64,000 nt of DNA, taken from Thalassospira lohafexi. Lineage in GTDB: Bacteria; Pseudomonadota; Alphaproteobacteria; Rhodospirillales; Thalassospiraceae. This document shows positions 18,137-26,210 of this stretch, one piece after another. The stretch covers positions 310,001-374,000 of the forward strand of contig NZ_NXGX01000002.1 in assembly GCF_002844275.1 (NCBI RefSeq), in the 5' to 3' direction. A model generated the notes under the pieces. It was not told the DNA's origin, made no database searches, and was given only the letters and a program-made list of their open reading frames with translations. The position numbers were made by a program, and so were the translations under genes. The stretch's first letter is position 1; every line of letters starts with the position of its first letter.

Positions 18137-19555
18137 TTAGGCAGATGTATCGCTTACCGCATCCGCCCGTTCGAATTGAACGGTAAAGACACATCCGTTG
18201 TGATCATCAGGTTTTGTCAGTTTCACAGTCGTATGGTGACGCAGCGCAATTTCACGGACGATCGATAATCCAAGCCCACACCCGTCCTCTCCGTTCTCGG
18301 CTATACGATAAAACCGTTTGAAAACATCCTTATGGTACTTCGATGGAATTCCCGGACCGTTGTCCTCGACCGTCAAGGTTACACTGTTGCGCACCACGTC
18401 ATCTTCCAGTCGGACTGTGACAGCACTTCCTTCCGGGCAATATGTCAGCGCATTGTGCACAAGGTTCTTCAAAAGCTCCTCAATCAACGTGGCATTGCCC
18501 ATGATCATCGTGGGTTCTGTGATACCTTCATATCCAAGATCAATGCCGCTTTCGATGGCCGTCATGACTTTTGATGCTGTCACTGTTCTGGTGATGTCAC
18601 ACAGATCAATTTTCTCAAACGGTCGACCGGCAAGGCCTTCCGGTGCGGCACGGGCCGATGCCAGCAACTGATTGGCCAAATGCGACGTTTGCTGGGTGGA
18701 CGTTGCGATCGTAGCCATGATCTGGTGCAGCTTTTCCGGATCATCTTCACGAAGGCCCAACTCAGACTGCGTGCGCAATGCGGCAAGTGGCGTGCGCAAC
18801 TGATGGGCAGCATCCGCTGTAAAGCGCTGCATGGTTGCCAAACTGTTTCCAAGGCGTTGAAAAAGATGATTAATCGCGCCGACGAGGTGCCGCACTTCAT
18901 TGGGAACATCATGTTCAATCGGCCGCAAATCGGTTGGTGAACGACGGTTAAGTGCCTCTTCAAGGCGCGTGAGCGGTTTGAGCCCCTGCCCGATGCCAAA
19001 CCAGACAATAACAGCCGCAATCACAATCAGTGCAATCTGACGCGCAGCCGCACTGGCAAGGATGTCTTCGCTCAGACTTGTTCTGGTACCCATGGTTTCA
19101 GCAACAAGTACCTGAAAACGTGTTGCCTTTCGAACGCTGGCGACATAGCGCGACAATGCGCCAATGCGAACATTTTCGCCGTTATACACCGCATCATAAA
19201 ACACCGGATTTTCGCGCAGTGGCAATAACGCCTCTGGTACCGGCGGCAGATCTTCGTACCCGGTGATAAATTCACCCTGTATGGTGCCAACTTGATAAAA
19301 CACGCGGTCTTCGGCCGAACTTGTCAGCATCTCAAGTGCGACATACGGTACATCAACTTCTATCTTGCCCCCGATCAGGACAACACGGTCGGCAATCGCC
19401 AATGCAGAACTTAAAAGTGCGCGGTCAAATGCTTGATTTGTCGAGCGAACAGCGTTGCTTCGCACTTCAAGAAGCATTAATGAACTGATCACCAAAAGCG
19501 GGATCAGAAGCCAGATAATCAGCCGTCGCCTGAGTGATCCGTTACGCCACTTCAT
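18137..19555 (-). CDS. tctE: Sensor histidine kinase, TctE type
   Basis: A 472-residue membrane kinase. Transmembrane helix 1 spans about residues 11-30 and helix 2 about 172-192, enclosing a periplasmic sensor region of about 140 residues like that of tricarboxylate-responsive kinases. A HAMP-like linker follows, then the H-box FTADAAHQLRTPLAAL with the phosphorylated His at 251, and a HATPase domain (NALTY, DNGPGIP, GCGLGLSIV). It pairs with the overlapping response regulator and should respond to a tricarboxylate or related acid. A small hairpin (TCTGCC/GGCAGA, 18129-18145) spans its stop codon. The TctE call rests on architecture and neighbours. Confidence 0.87.
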   Translation of the reverse strand: MKWRNGSLRRRLIIWLLIPLLVISSLMLLEVRSNAVRSTNQAFDRALLSSALAIADRVVLIGGKIEVDVPYVALEMLTSSAEDRVFYQVGTIQGEFITGYEDLPPVPEALLPLRENPVFYDAVYNGENVRIGALSRYVASVRKATRFQVLVAETMGTRTSLSEDILASAAARQIALIVIAAVIVWFGIGQGLKPLTRLEEALNRRSPTDLRPIEHDVPNEVRHLVGAINHLFQRLGNSLATMQRFTADAAHQLRTPLAALRTQSELGLREDDPEKLHQIMATIATSTQQTSHLANQLLASARAAPEGLAGRPFEKIDLCDITRTVTASKVMTAIESGIDLGYEGITEPTMIMGNATLIEELLKNLVHNALTYCPEGSAVTVRLEDDVVRNSVTLTVEDNGPGIPSKYHKDVFKRFYRIAENGEDGCGLGLSIVREIALRHHTTVKLTKPDDHNGCVFTVQFERADAVSDTSA

Positions 19556-20217
19556 GTCTTTTTCAACAAATAACCAAGTCCGCGTACCGTCTGAATTTTG
19601 ACCTCAGCCGCTTCAACGCGTTTGCGTAAACGACTGATATAAAGCTCTACCGCGTTCGCACTGATATCGTCCTCAAACCCGGCCAACTGGTCGGCAATCT
19701 GTTCCTTGCTCAGAACATGCCCCAGCCGCAACAGCAGAATTTCAAGGATATTAAGCTCGCGGCGTGGAATTTCAATGTCATCGCCATGGATCATGACGCG
19801 CCGTGCCACCGTATCAAACACCAACTGACCACATCTGATCTGGGTGTTGTGAGTGCCTGCATTCCGCCGCATCAGTGCCCGTACGCGGGCCTCAAGCTCG
19901 ACCAGTTCAAACGGCTTTGCCAGATAATCATCCGCGCCAAGATCAAGTCCCTTGACCCGATCTTCGATATCTCCGCGCGCGGTCAGGATCAAAACAGCAC
20001 TTTCGGCACCGCGATGACGCAACCGGCGCAGAATTTCAAGCCCGTCAAGCTTTGGCAAATTAAGATCAAGCACGACCAACCCGTATTCCTGAGTGCGCAG
20101 AATATCATCGGCTTCTTCACCATCTGCGATCACATCAACGGCATAGCCAGATTGCCGAAGCGATCTGGCTATGCCGTCCGCCAGTGCGGCATGATCTTCG
20201 ACGACGAGGACTCTCAT
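19552..20217 (-). CDS. tctD: OmpR-family response regulator, TctD type
   Basis: A 221-residue regulator. The receiver domain begins at MRVLVVEDHAALADGIA with the phosphoacceptor Asp near residue 51 (VVLDLNLP), Thr in ILTARGD and Lys in LAKPFELVEL. The winged-helix output domain ends with ISRLRKRVEAAEVKIQTVRGLGYLL. The frame is open 159 bases upstream, but the ATG at 20217 is the conserved start and has a GGGAAGAG site. Its stop overlaps the kinase gene as ATGA. OmpR-type regulators bind tandem direct repeats, and candidate sites lie before tctC at 24439-24466. Confidence 0.9.
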   Translation of the reverse strand: MRVLVVEDHAALADGIARSLRQSGYAVDVIADGEEADDILRTQEYGLVVLDLNLPKLDGLEILRRLRHRGAESAVLILTARGDIEDRVKGLDLGADDYLAKPFELVELEARVRALMRRNAGTHNTQIRCGQLVFDTVARRVMIHGDDIEIPRRELNILEILLLRLGHVLSKEQIADQLAGFEDDISANAVELYISRLRKRVEAAEVKIQTVRGLGYLLKKT

Positions 20218-20338
20218 TGTTTGTCGTACTCTTCCCTGATAAACCGATAATCGGGTTCCGCAGATTTGGTGCATCATACCAAGTCGGTAGTTCTGGCCGA
20301 TGAAATCGACAATCGACGCCCGCTTAGGATAGTACACT

Positions 20339-21463
20339 ATGACCTTGGGACGTTCCTGTATTCGTTTATGTGTCATTGCCGTCGCGATGCAAGCATCTTC
20401 TGCGTTTGCCGAGGTGTTTCAGTTCCCTGCCCTGCACGCAAGCCAGCCCGCCGACCCAGAACAAGCCCTTCTGACCGATTACAATCAGGTGGCCGTTATA
20501 TACGGCTCTGCCGACATTGGCGCTTTTAGCCCCGCCATCGAAGCATTTCAGCAGAACAACCCGCAGGTTGGCATTGAATATCATCAGCTTCAGACACTTG
20601 AAATGTATGACATGACGATCAAGGAACGCGCCAGTGGTGCCGCCAATGCCGATCTGATCATTAGTTCATCCATGGATTTGCAGATGAAGCTGGCAAATGA
20701 CGGATATGCAATCGCCCACCAAAGTACGCAAACGGATGCCCTGCCCAATTGGGCGCGTTGGCGCAACGAAGCATTCGCCGTGACGCAGGAACCCGCCGTC
20801 ATTGCCTATAATCGGGAATTTTTCCGCGAAAATGAACTGGAACCACCACGCACACGCGAAGCATTCCTTGAACTGCTGCGTGCAAATGATGATTTACTCA
20901 GCGAAAAAGTAACAACCTACGATATCGAGCGCAGCGGCGTTGGCTTTCTCTTTCTTGCCCGTGATGAACGATTTTTCCCCGGTATATGGGACTTCATCCG
21001 GCAGCTGGGTCAATCCAAGGTAAAGCTGTATTCAAACACCTCACCCATGCTGGAAAAAATCGCCGACGGTCAGGTCGTCCTTGGCTACAACCTTCTCGGA
21101 TCCTATGCGGAAACCTTTAGCCACAGAACACCCAACCTTGGCGTCATCCTTCCCGATGATTTCATTGTGGTTTATTCGCGTATTGCCATCATCCCGCGCG
21201 GAGCGCGCAACCCGAACCTCGGCGCACGTTTCCTTGATTACATGCTGTCGATCGAAGGACAAACCGTTCTGCAGGACGCAGGTAATTTTAACCCGGTGCG
21301 CGCCGATGTTCCGCAAAGTCCATTTTCCTCATTGATCTTTGACCGCTACGGAGAACGTGTACGCTCCTTTCCGGTTGGTCCCGGCTTGCTGGTCTATCTT
21401 GATCAGGCAAAACGTCAGCGGTTTATTCGTCGATGGCAGGATGCACTTTTAAACCGGCGTTAA
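20339..21463 (+). CDS. Orphan ABC-type solute-binding protein (COG1840/PgtC-like)
   Basis: A 374-residue exported protein with a signal peptide ending near SAFA-EV (residue 24). The fold is that of Fe(III)/thiamine/phosphoglycerate-type binding proteins: VAVIYGSADIGAFSPAIEAFQQ start, ADLIISSSMD and LGYNLLGSYAE segments. No permease or ATPase gene follows, and it is divergent from the TctDE pair by 121 bases. In the Pgt phosphoglycerate system a similar binding protein (PgtC) works in signalling to a two-component system, so a sensing role with TctE is a reasonable inference. An iron-binding Tyr pair was not confirmed. Confidence 0.8.
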   Translation: MTLGRSCIRLCVIAVAMQASSAFAEVFQFPALHASQPADPEQALLTDYNQVAVIYGSADIGAFSPAIEAFQQNNPQVGIEYHQLQTLEMYDMTIKERASGAANADLIISSSMDLQMKLANDGYAIAHQSTQTDALPNWARWRNEAFAVTQEPAVIAYNREFFRENELEPPRTREAFLELLRANDDLLSEKVTTYDIERSGVGFLFLARDERFFPGIWDFIRQLGQSKVKLYSNTSPMLEKIADGQVVLGYNLLGSYAETFSHRTPNLGVILPDDFIVVYSRIAIIPRGARNPNLGARFLDYMLSIEGQTVLQDAGNFNPVRADVPQSPFSSLIFDRYGERVRSFPVGPGLLVYLDQAKRQRFIRRWQDALLNRR

Positions 21464-21492
21464 AATACATCCCGCCATGCCTTTGAAAACGA

Positions 21493-22341
21493 TTAACCTT
21501 CCTGCTTTTCCATAGGTACGGGGCGCGGTTCATGCCCGGTATAGTTCCAGATCATGCGACGCGGGATTGGGCCTTTGTTACGGCCACCTTGCTGGGTTTG
21601 CTCCCACGCATGGGCAAGAATGCCCACCGACCGTGACAGGCAAAACAACCCACGTGCCAGGGGCGCATCAAATCCCAACTCGGCATAAATAACCGCCGTC
21701 GCACCATCTATGTTCATCGGGATTTTTTTGCCTTTACGCGCCTCAAGCGTCTTTTCGACTTCACGGGCAATCATGCCAAAATACCCGTTGACAATGCCAT
21801 CTTTGGCCGCATATTCCACCAGTCGCAACAAGCGCGGCGCACGCGGGTCGGTCGGATGGAAACGATGCCCAAATCCGGGAATATGTTTGCCATGTTCGGA
21901 AATCTGGTGATCAAGCCCGTCCGAAACCGCCTGCGCGACGGATACGCCATCATCAATACGTCGTGCAATATCGCGATATAAGGCAACCGCCTGCTCGCCC
22001 GCACCACCATGAACGTCGCCCAGCACATTTACGGCACTTGCCATTGCATTGTTAAGTCCAACGCCACAGGTTGCCGCCATGCGGGCAATGGCAATGCTTG
22101 GGGCTTGTGGACCGTGATCGACAGCGGCCACCAGTGCCGCCTCAAGCAATTTTGCCTGTTTTGGATTGGGCAGCTCACCCCGTGTCATCAACCAGATCAT
22201 TGCCGGAAAGCTGACATTGCCAATCAAATCTTCGATGGCATACCCTGAATAGCGAATTTCGCCGGGCTTCATATCGATGATCGAGCTTTGCCACCAGTCC
22301 GATACTTCGTGTTCGACATCACGTGCTGTTTTCTCGCTCAT
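21493..22341 (-). CDS. Citryl-CoA lyase / citrate-synthase-family enzyme
   Basis: A 282-residue protein of the citrate synthase superfamily but shorter than a normal citrate synthase (about 370-430). The catalytic triad is recognisable: His in GDVHGGAGEQ (111), His in GFGHRFHP (159) and Asp in NIDGATAV (212). Small members of this group are annotated as citryl-CoA lyases, which split citryl-CoA to acetyl-CoA and oxaloacetate. Its start overlaps the stop of the CoA-transferase gene, a natural supplier of the CoA thioester. Other 3-hydroxy-tricarboxyl-CoA esters are possible substrates. Confidence 0.78.
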   Translation of the reverse strand: MSEKTARDVEHEVSDWWQSSIIDMKPGEIRYSGYAIEDLIGNVSFPAMIWLMTRGELPNPKQAKLLEAALVAAVDHGPQAPSIAIARMAATCGVGLNNAMASAVNVLGDVHGGAGEQAVALYRDIARRIDDGVSVAQAVSDGLDHQISEHGKHIPGFGHRFHPTDPRAPRLLRLVEYAAKDGIVNGYFGMIAREVEKTLEARKGKKIPMNIDGATAVIYAELGFDAPLARGLFCLSRSVGILAHAWEQTQQGGRNKGPIPRRMIWNYTGHEPRPVPMEKQEG

Positions 22342-23555
22342 AATACACCCTCCGCTTTCAGCGTTTTGATTTCGTCAACCGACAATCCAAGCCCGGCCAA
22401 AATGGTTTCATTGTCCTGTCCCAAAACGGGCGGCGGCGCATCGACACTTGGGGCTTCGCCATTAAGCTTCATGCCCGTGCGCAAGACGCGAATGTCACGT
22501 TCAACACCCGGCACGCTCGCGAAATCGGCGATCATTCCGCGGTCGGCGATTTGTGGTAATGAAAGTGCCTGTGGCACGGTTAGAACCGCCCCGGCTGGCA
22601 CCCCAACTGCATTAAATGCCAGTACCCAGTCATCGGTACGACCTGTTTGAAGCACACTCTCAAGCAACTCGGCCAATTCTTTGCGGTTTGAAAGACGATC
22701 AGAACGGGTCAGAAAGCGTGGATCGGCTTTAAGCGCGTCTAGTTCAAGCACATCACACACGGCTTCAAACTGTTCCTGCTTATTCGCCGCAATGTTGATT
22801 TGACCATCTGCAGTACGAAAGGCTCCGGACGGTGATGACGTAAAGTTATCATTGCCGTTTGCGGTCGGTTGCTGCCCGGCAATAAGGAAGTTCGAAACCA
22901 CCCAACCCATGGTGGCAACGACCGACTCCAGCATCGAAATATCGATAAAGCTGCCCTTGCCCTCATTATTGCCAAGCGCCCTGCCCGCAAGTGCTGAACT
23001 GATCGCACAAGCTGCCGTCAGGCCCCCAATGGTATCGGCAACCGGATATCCGACCCGATAGGTTCCCTTATCTTCTTCACCAGTGATGGTCATGATACCA
23101 GAAAGGCCCTGCACGATCTGATCGTAAGCTGGCAGCTTTTTCATCGGACCATTTTGCCCGAACCCGGATATCGCACAATAGATCAAAGCCGGGTTCACCT
23201 TGGACAACGCGTCATAGTCAAGCTCAAGCCGATCCATCACGCCGGGTCGAAAATTCTCAACTAATACGTCGGCCTTCTTGACCAGTTTTTTAAGGATATC
23301 CTTGCCGCGCGGGTCTTTCAGATTAAGTGTGATCGATTTCTTCCCGGCATTCTGGGCGAGGAACGAAACCCCCATCAGCTTTTCATTCAAACCGGCATCC
23401 GCACCCAGCTGACGGGCCAAATCACCGCGCCCGGGGGCTTCGACCTTAATCACTGTTGCGCCAAGATGTGCCAGTTGATGACAACAAAACGGTCCGGCAA
23501 GCACATTGGTAAGGTCCAAAACCGTGACACCATGAAGCGGTTTGGTATTTTGCAT
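22338..23555 (-). CDS. CaiB/BaiF family (type III) CoA-transferase
   Basis: About 405 residues, typical of family III CoA-transferases. The N-terminal GVTVLDLTNVLAGPFCCHQLAHLGATVIKVE and VENFRPGVMDRL motifs are standard, and the catalytic Asp sits in PAYDQIVQG (145). It moves CoA from a donor such as succinyl-CoA to a carboxylic acid. The neighbouring citryl-CoA-lyase-like gene overlaps by four bases (ATGA), so the acceptor is probably citrate or a similar tricarboxylate. The ATG at 23555 with GGAAAA upstream was preferred to a TTG twelve bases earlier. Confidence 0.87.
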   Translation of the reverse strand: MQNTKPLHGVTVLDLTNVLAGPFCCHQLAHLGATVIKVEAPGRGDLARQLGADAGLNEKLMGVSFLAQNAGKKSITLNLKDPRGKDILKKLVKKADVLVENFRPGVMDRLELDYDALSKVNPALIYCAISGFGQNGPMKKLPAYDQIVQGLSGIMTITGEEDKGTYRVGYPVADTIGGLTAACAISSALAGRALGNNEGKGSFIDISMLESVVATMGWVVSNFLIAGQQPTANGNDNFTSSPSGAFRTADGQINIAANKQEQFEAVCDVLELDALKADPRFLTRSDRLSNRKELAELLESVLQTGRTDDWVLAFNAVGVPAGAVLTVPQALSLPQIADRGMIADFASVPGVERDIRVLRTGMKLNGEAPSVDAPPPVLGQDNETILAGLGLSVDEIKTLKAEGVL

Positions 23556-23579
23556 GCTATTTTCCAATATTCTGCCTGG

Positions 23580-23604
23580 TAGAATTATGTTCTATTATAT
23601 AGAA
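23580..23604. promoter_or_regulatory. Candidate IclR-family operator: three half-sites at 10-base spacing
   Basis: Between the CoA-transferase gene and the divergent iclR-type gene lie TAGAA (23580-23584), TTCTA (23590-23594) and TAGAA (23600-23604). Each neighbouring pair forms a perfect inverted repeat across a 5-base spacer, and the three share one face of the helix. This resembles the palindrome-plus-direct-repeat operators known for IclR-family members such as PcaU. Confidence 0.6.
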
Positions 23605-23674
23605 TTTATAGTCCTCGCAAAACGGTTCAATCAGTAAGCAATCAGGCTGCCACCTCTTGGAACTTGGAAAGACC

Positions 23675-24355
23675 ATGTCAGAACAAACTGTTAGTGCTGT
23701 TGAACGCGCATTTATGATCCTTGATGTCTTCACCGATCAGGATGCGGATCTGTCGCTTAAGGACCTCGCTGAACGCACCGGAATGTACAAAAGCACCATC
23801 TCAAGACTGGCCGGAACATTAGAGTCGAATGGTTTTCTGATGATTTCGGGGCGTGGGCGATATCGATTGGGCCCGGCCTTATGGCGATTGGGGTCTATTT
23901 ACCGGCGATCATTTAGGATGGATGACGTTGTCCGCCCACATCTAAGCGCCCTTGTTGATCAAAGTGGTGAAACAGCCTCTTTCTACGTCCCGGAAGGGTC
24001 AAACCGCCTGTGCCTGTTTCGCGAAAACTCATCCCGCAGCCTGCGCCATCATCTTGAAGAAGGTGCTATCCTGCCCTGTGACCGTGGGGCCGCCGGACAT
24101 GTTATTCGTGCGTGGGGCAACGGTGTTGATGATCGGGCGCTAGAAGTCCTTGAACACGGTTTTGCGCAAAGCCACGGTGAACGCGACCCTGATATTTCAG
24201 CCATCGCTGTTCCGGTTCTTGACCGACACAAACAAATGTTGGGTGTTTTGTCATTGTCGGGTCCGGGCAGCCGGTTTACAGCAGAAAAACGCCAGAGCGT
24301 ATTGTCTTTATTGAAATCTCATGCCCTCGAATGTGGCCGCTCTCTTTCGGCGTAA
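23675..24355 (+). CDS. IclR-family transcriptional regulator
   Basis: A 226-residue regulator with an N-terminal winged helix (AVERAFMILDVFTDQDADLSLKDLAERTGMYKSTISRLAGTLE, about 8-48) and a C-terminal effector domain (about 75-225: DQSGETASFYV, LPCDRGAAGHVI, AIAVPVLD). It is divergent from the CoA-transferase/lyase pair and precedes tctCBA on the same strand, so it is placed to control both. The ATG at 23675 with upstream GGAAAG was preferred to a TTG at 23657. The inducer is probably the tricarboxylate or its CoA ester; this is inference from position. Confidence 0.92.
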   Translation: MSEQTVSAVERAFMILDVFTDQDADLSLKDLAERTGMYKSTISRLAGTLESNGFLMISGRGRYRLGPALWRLGSIYRRSFRMDDVVRPHLSALVDQSGETASFYVPEGSNRLCLFRENSSRSLRHHLEEGAILPCDRGAAGHVIRAWGNGVDDRALEVLEHGFAQSHGERDPDISAIAVPVLDRHKQMLGVLSLSGPGSRFTAEKRQSVLSLLKSHALECGRSLSA

Positions 24356-24438
24356 GGCCCACTTTCCCGCCATATTCAGCACCGTCTATGCCACAGCTTC
24401 ATAAAACATATGCCTTTTTTTCACCTGATTGTTGGCAA

Positions 24439-24466
24439 TGACAGGTTGGTGACAGGTTTGACTGTT
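24439..24466 (+). promoter_or_regulatory. Tandem TGACAGGTT repeats upstream of tctC, candidate TctD site
   Basis: In the 328-base gap 24356-24683, TGACAGGTT occurs at 24439-24447 and 24450-24458 (11-base period), followed by a weaker TGACTGTT at 24459-24466. Direct repeats with 10-11-base period are the usual target form of OmpR-family regulators. A -35-like TTGACT (24458-24463) overlaps the last repeat, while no good -10 lies 16-18 bases on, as expected for an activator-dependent promoter. The rest of the gap holds only the hairpin at 24632. Confidence 0.5.
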
Positions 24467-24631
24467 AACGTCCTGCCACTGCCGATCAGGGGGTAAAACC
24501 GCCCAAGGATCAAAAACAAGAATATCGGCAAGGGAGGACTTACTTTCAATTCGACAGTCAGGTTGCGTTTGCACACCTGAAAGGTCGTGATCGTTCTCCG
24601 TTGCTGAAGTTCTGTCCTTAATGATCGGCGC

Positions 24632-24648
24632 GCCACCGTTTTGGTGGC
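24632..24648 (+). terminator. Stem-loop in the tctC leader
   Basis: GCCACC (24632-24637) and GGTGGC (24643-24648) form a perfect 6-base stem around GTTTT, ending 35 bases before the tctC start. No T-run follows. It might end iclR transcription weakly, protect the 5' end of the tct messenger, or be incidental. Confidence 0.3.
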
Positions 24649-24683
24649 TTGGGAAAATGCTTTAGTGTCTGGAGGAGACCCTG

Positions 24684-25682
24684 ATGAACAAGCTGACGAT
24701 GTTCTCGCGTCGCGGATTTATGGTTGCAGCAACTGCTGTCGCTGTTTCGACGGCTGCTTTTGCTGTTACGACTGCCAAAGCTGCAGAAATGGATGAAGTT
24801 CACTTCATCATTCCGGGCGGCGCAGGCGGCGGCTGGGACGGTACCGCACGTGGTACAGGTGAAGCCCTGACCAAATCCGGTCTGGTTGGCACCGCATCTT
24901 ATGAAAACATGTCTGGCGGCGGCGGCGGTAAAGCCATTGCTTACATGATCGAAGCTGCTGATCGCCTTGATAACACCTTGATGGTCAACTCCACTCCGAT
25001 CATCGTGCGTTCGCTGACCGGGGTCTTCCCGCAGTCGTTCCGCGATCTGACCCCGATTGCTGCTGTTGTTGCTGAATATGCGGCCTTTGCCGTACCAGCA
25101 GACAGCAAATTTGAATCTTTCACCGACGTTGTTGCATCTGTCAAGTCTGACCCGTCATCGGTCAAATTTGGTGGTGGCTCAGTCCGTGGCGGCATGGACC
25201 ACATTGTTGCAGCCTATGCTGTGCAGCAGGGTGGCGGCGATGCCAAACAGGTAAAATACATTCCGTATGATGCCGGCGGCAAAGCAATTGCAGGTCTTCT
25301 GTCGGGCGAAACCGACGTTCTGTCGACCGGTCTTGGTGAACTTCTTGAACTCGCCAAAGCAGGCCAGATTCGTATTCTTGCGGTAACCTCGAACGAACGT
25401 ATCGAAGCAGCTCCGGAAGTTCCGGCTCTCGGCGAACTCGGCATTGATGCAGAATTCATCAACTGGCGCGGTTACTTCGGCTCACCTTCCCTGTCGGCTG
25501 ACAAAGCAGATGCGTATGCAGCACTTCTCAAAGACGTGCAGGCAACCCCGGAATGGGACACCGTGCGCAAACGTAACGGCTGGGAAAAAATCTATAAAGG
25601 TCGTGCAGAGTTTTCCACCTTTATGGAAAACCAGGAAAAGGTCGTTGGCGACCTGATGCGCGATCTTGGCTTCCTGAAATAA
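24684..25682 (+). CDS. tctC: Tricarboxylate-binding protein of a tripartite tricarboxylate transporter
   Basis: A 332-residue periplasmic binding protein of the TctC/Bug family. The N-terminus holds a twin-arginine-like segment SRRGFMVAATAVAVSTAAFA with cleavage near KAA-EM, so Tat or Sec export are both possible. The family features HFIIPGGAGGGWDGTARG (about 36-53) and KFGGGSVRGGMDHI (about 160) form the ligand pocket that holds carboxylates through main-chain contacts and waters. A strong GGAGGAGACCCTG ribosome site precedes the ATG. It heads a tctC-tctB-tctA unit that continues into a chemoreceptor gene. Confidence 0.95.
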   Translation: MNKLTMFSRRGFMVAATAVAVSTAAFAVTTAKAAEMDEVHFIIPGGAGGGWDGTARGTGEALTKSGLVGTASYENMSGGGGGKAIAYMIEAADRLDNTLMVNSTPIIVRSLTGVFPQSFRDLTPIAAVVAEYAAFAVPADSKFESFTDVVASVKSDPSSVKFGGGSVRGGMDHIVAAYAVQQGGGDAKQVKYIPYDAGGKAIAGLLSGETDVLSTGLGELLELAKAGQIRILAVTSNERIEAAPEVPALGELGIDAEFINWRGYFGSPSLSADKADAYAALLKDVQATPEWDTVRKRNGWEKIYKGRAEFSTFMENQEKVVGDLMRDLGFLK

Positions 25683-25726
25683 GCCATTAGAAAACCGATA
25701 AAAAGACTTCCGAAGGAAACCACGCC

Positions 25727-26200
25727 ATGTCCATCAATCGTGACAAATTCGGCGCACTGCTTTTTCTATGCCTTGCGCTGATCTACGGGTTTTATGTCGA
25801 TGATATCCCGTTGCTGTTTGGCGACGAAGATGCGCCGTTTAATGCTCAAACCCTTCCTAATGCGCTTGCGTGGATATTAGGTTTGGTTTCCTTCATCCAA
25901 CTGGTCATGCCGGCTAATCAAGAGGCAGGCAACCTTTCGTCCGCCTTCCGCGGTTTGAAATGGGGCCGTGTTGTTCAGCTTGGTGTGCTGATGGTCTTTT
26001 ATGGATTTACCATTCGCTATCTCGGCTTCCTGATCTCAACCACGATCTTTTTGGTCGGTGGCTTTGCCGTTCTTGGTGAACGCCGAATCAAGGTTTTGCT
26101 GGGTGCATCCATCCCCGTTGTTTTCATTTTCTGGTACCTGCTGACCCAACTGATGGGCATTTATCTGGCACCGGGTGACATCTTCGAAATGCTGGGTTAG
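25727..26200 (+). CDS. tctB: Small membrane subunit of tripartite tricarboxylate transporter
   Basis: A 157-residue protein with about four transmembrane helices (near residues 9-27, 43-60, 80-112 and 121-145) as in TctB subunits. TctB is poorly conserved in sequence and is called here from size, topology and place between tctC and tctA. It is needed with TctA for cation-coupled uptake. An AAGGAA ribosome site lies upstream. The stop is ten bases before the tctA start. Confidence 0.9.
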   Translation: MSINRDKFGALLFLCLALIYGFYVDDIPLLFGDEDAPFNAQTLPNALAWILGLVSFIQLVMPANQEAGNLSSAFRGLKWGRVVQLGVLMVFYGFTIRYLGFLISTTIFLVGGFAVLGERRIKVLLGASIPVVFIFWYLLTQLMGIYLAPGDIFEMLG

Positions 26201-26210
26201 GGCGAAAGAA

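Noticed and set aside
18129..18145. TCTGCC/GGCAGA hairpin at the tctE stop as a terminator
   Set aside because: The stem has only six pairs and no T-run on either strand; noted in the kinase entry only.
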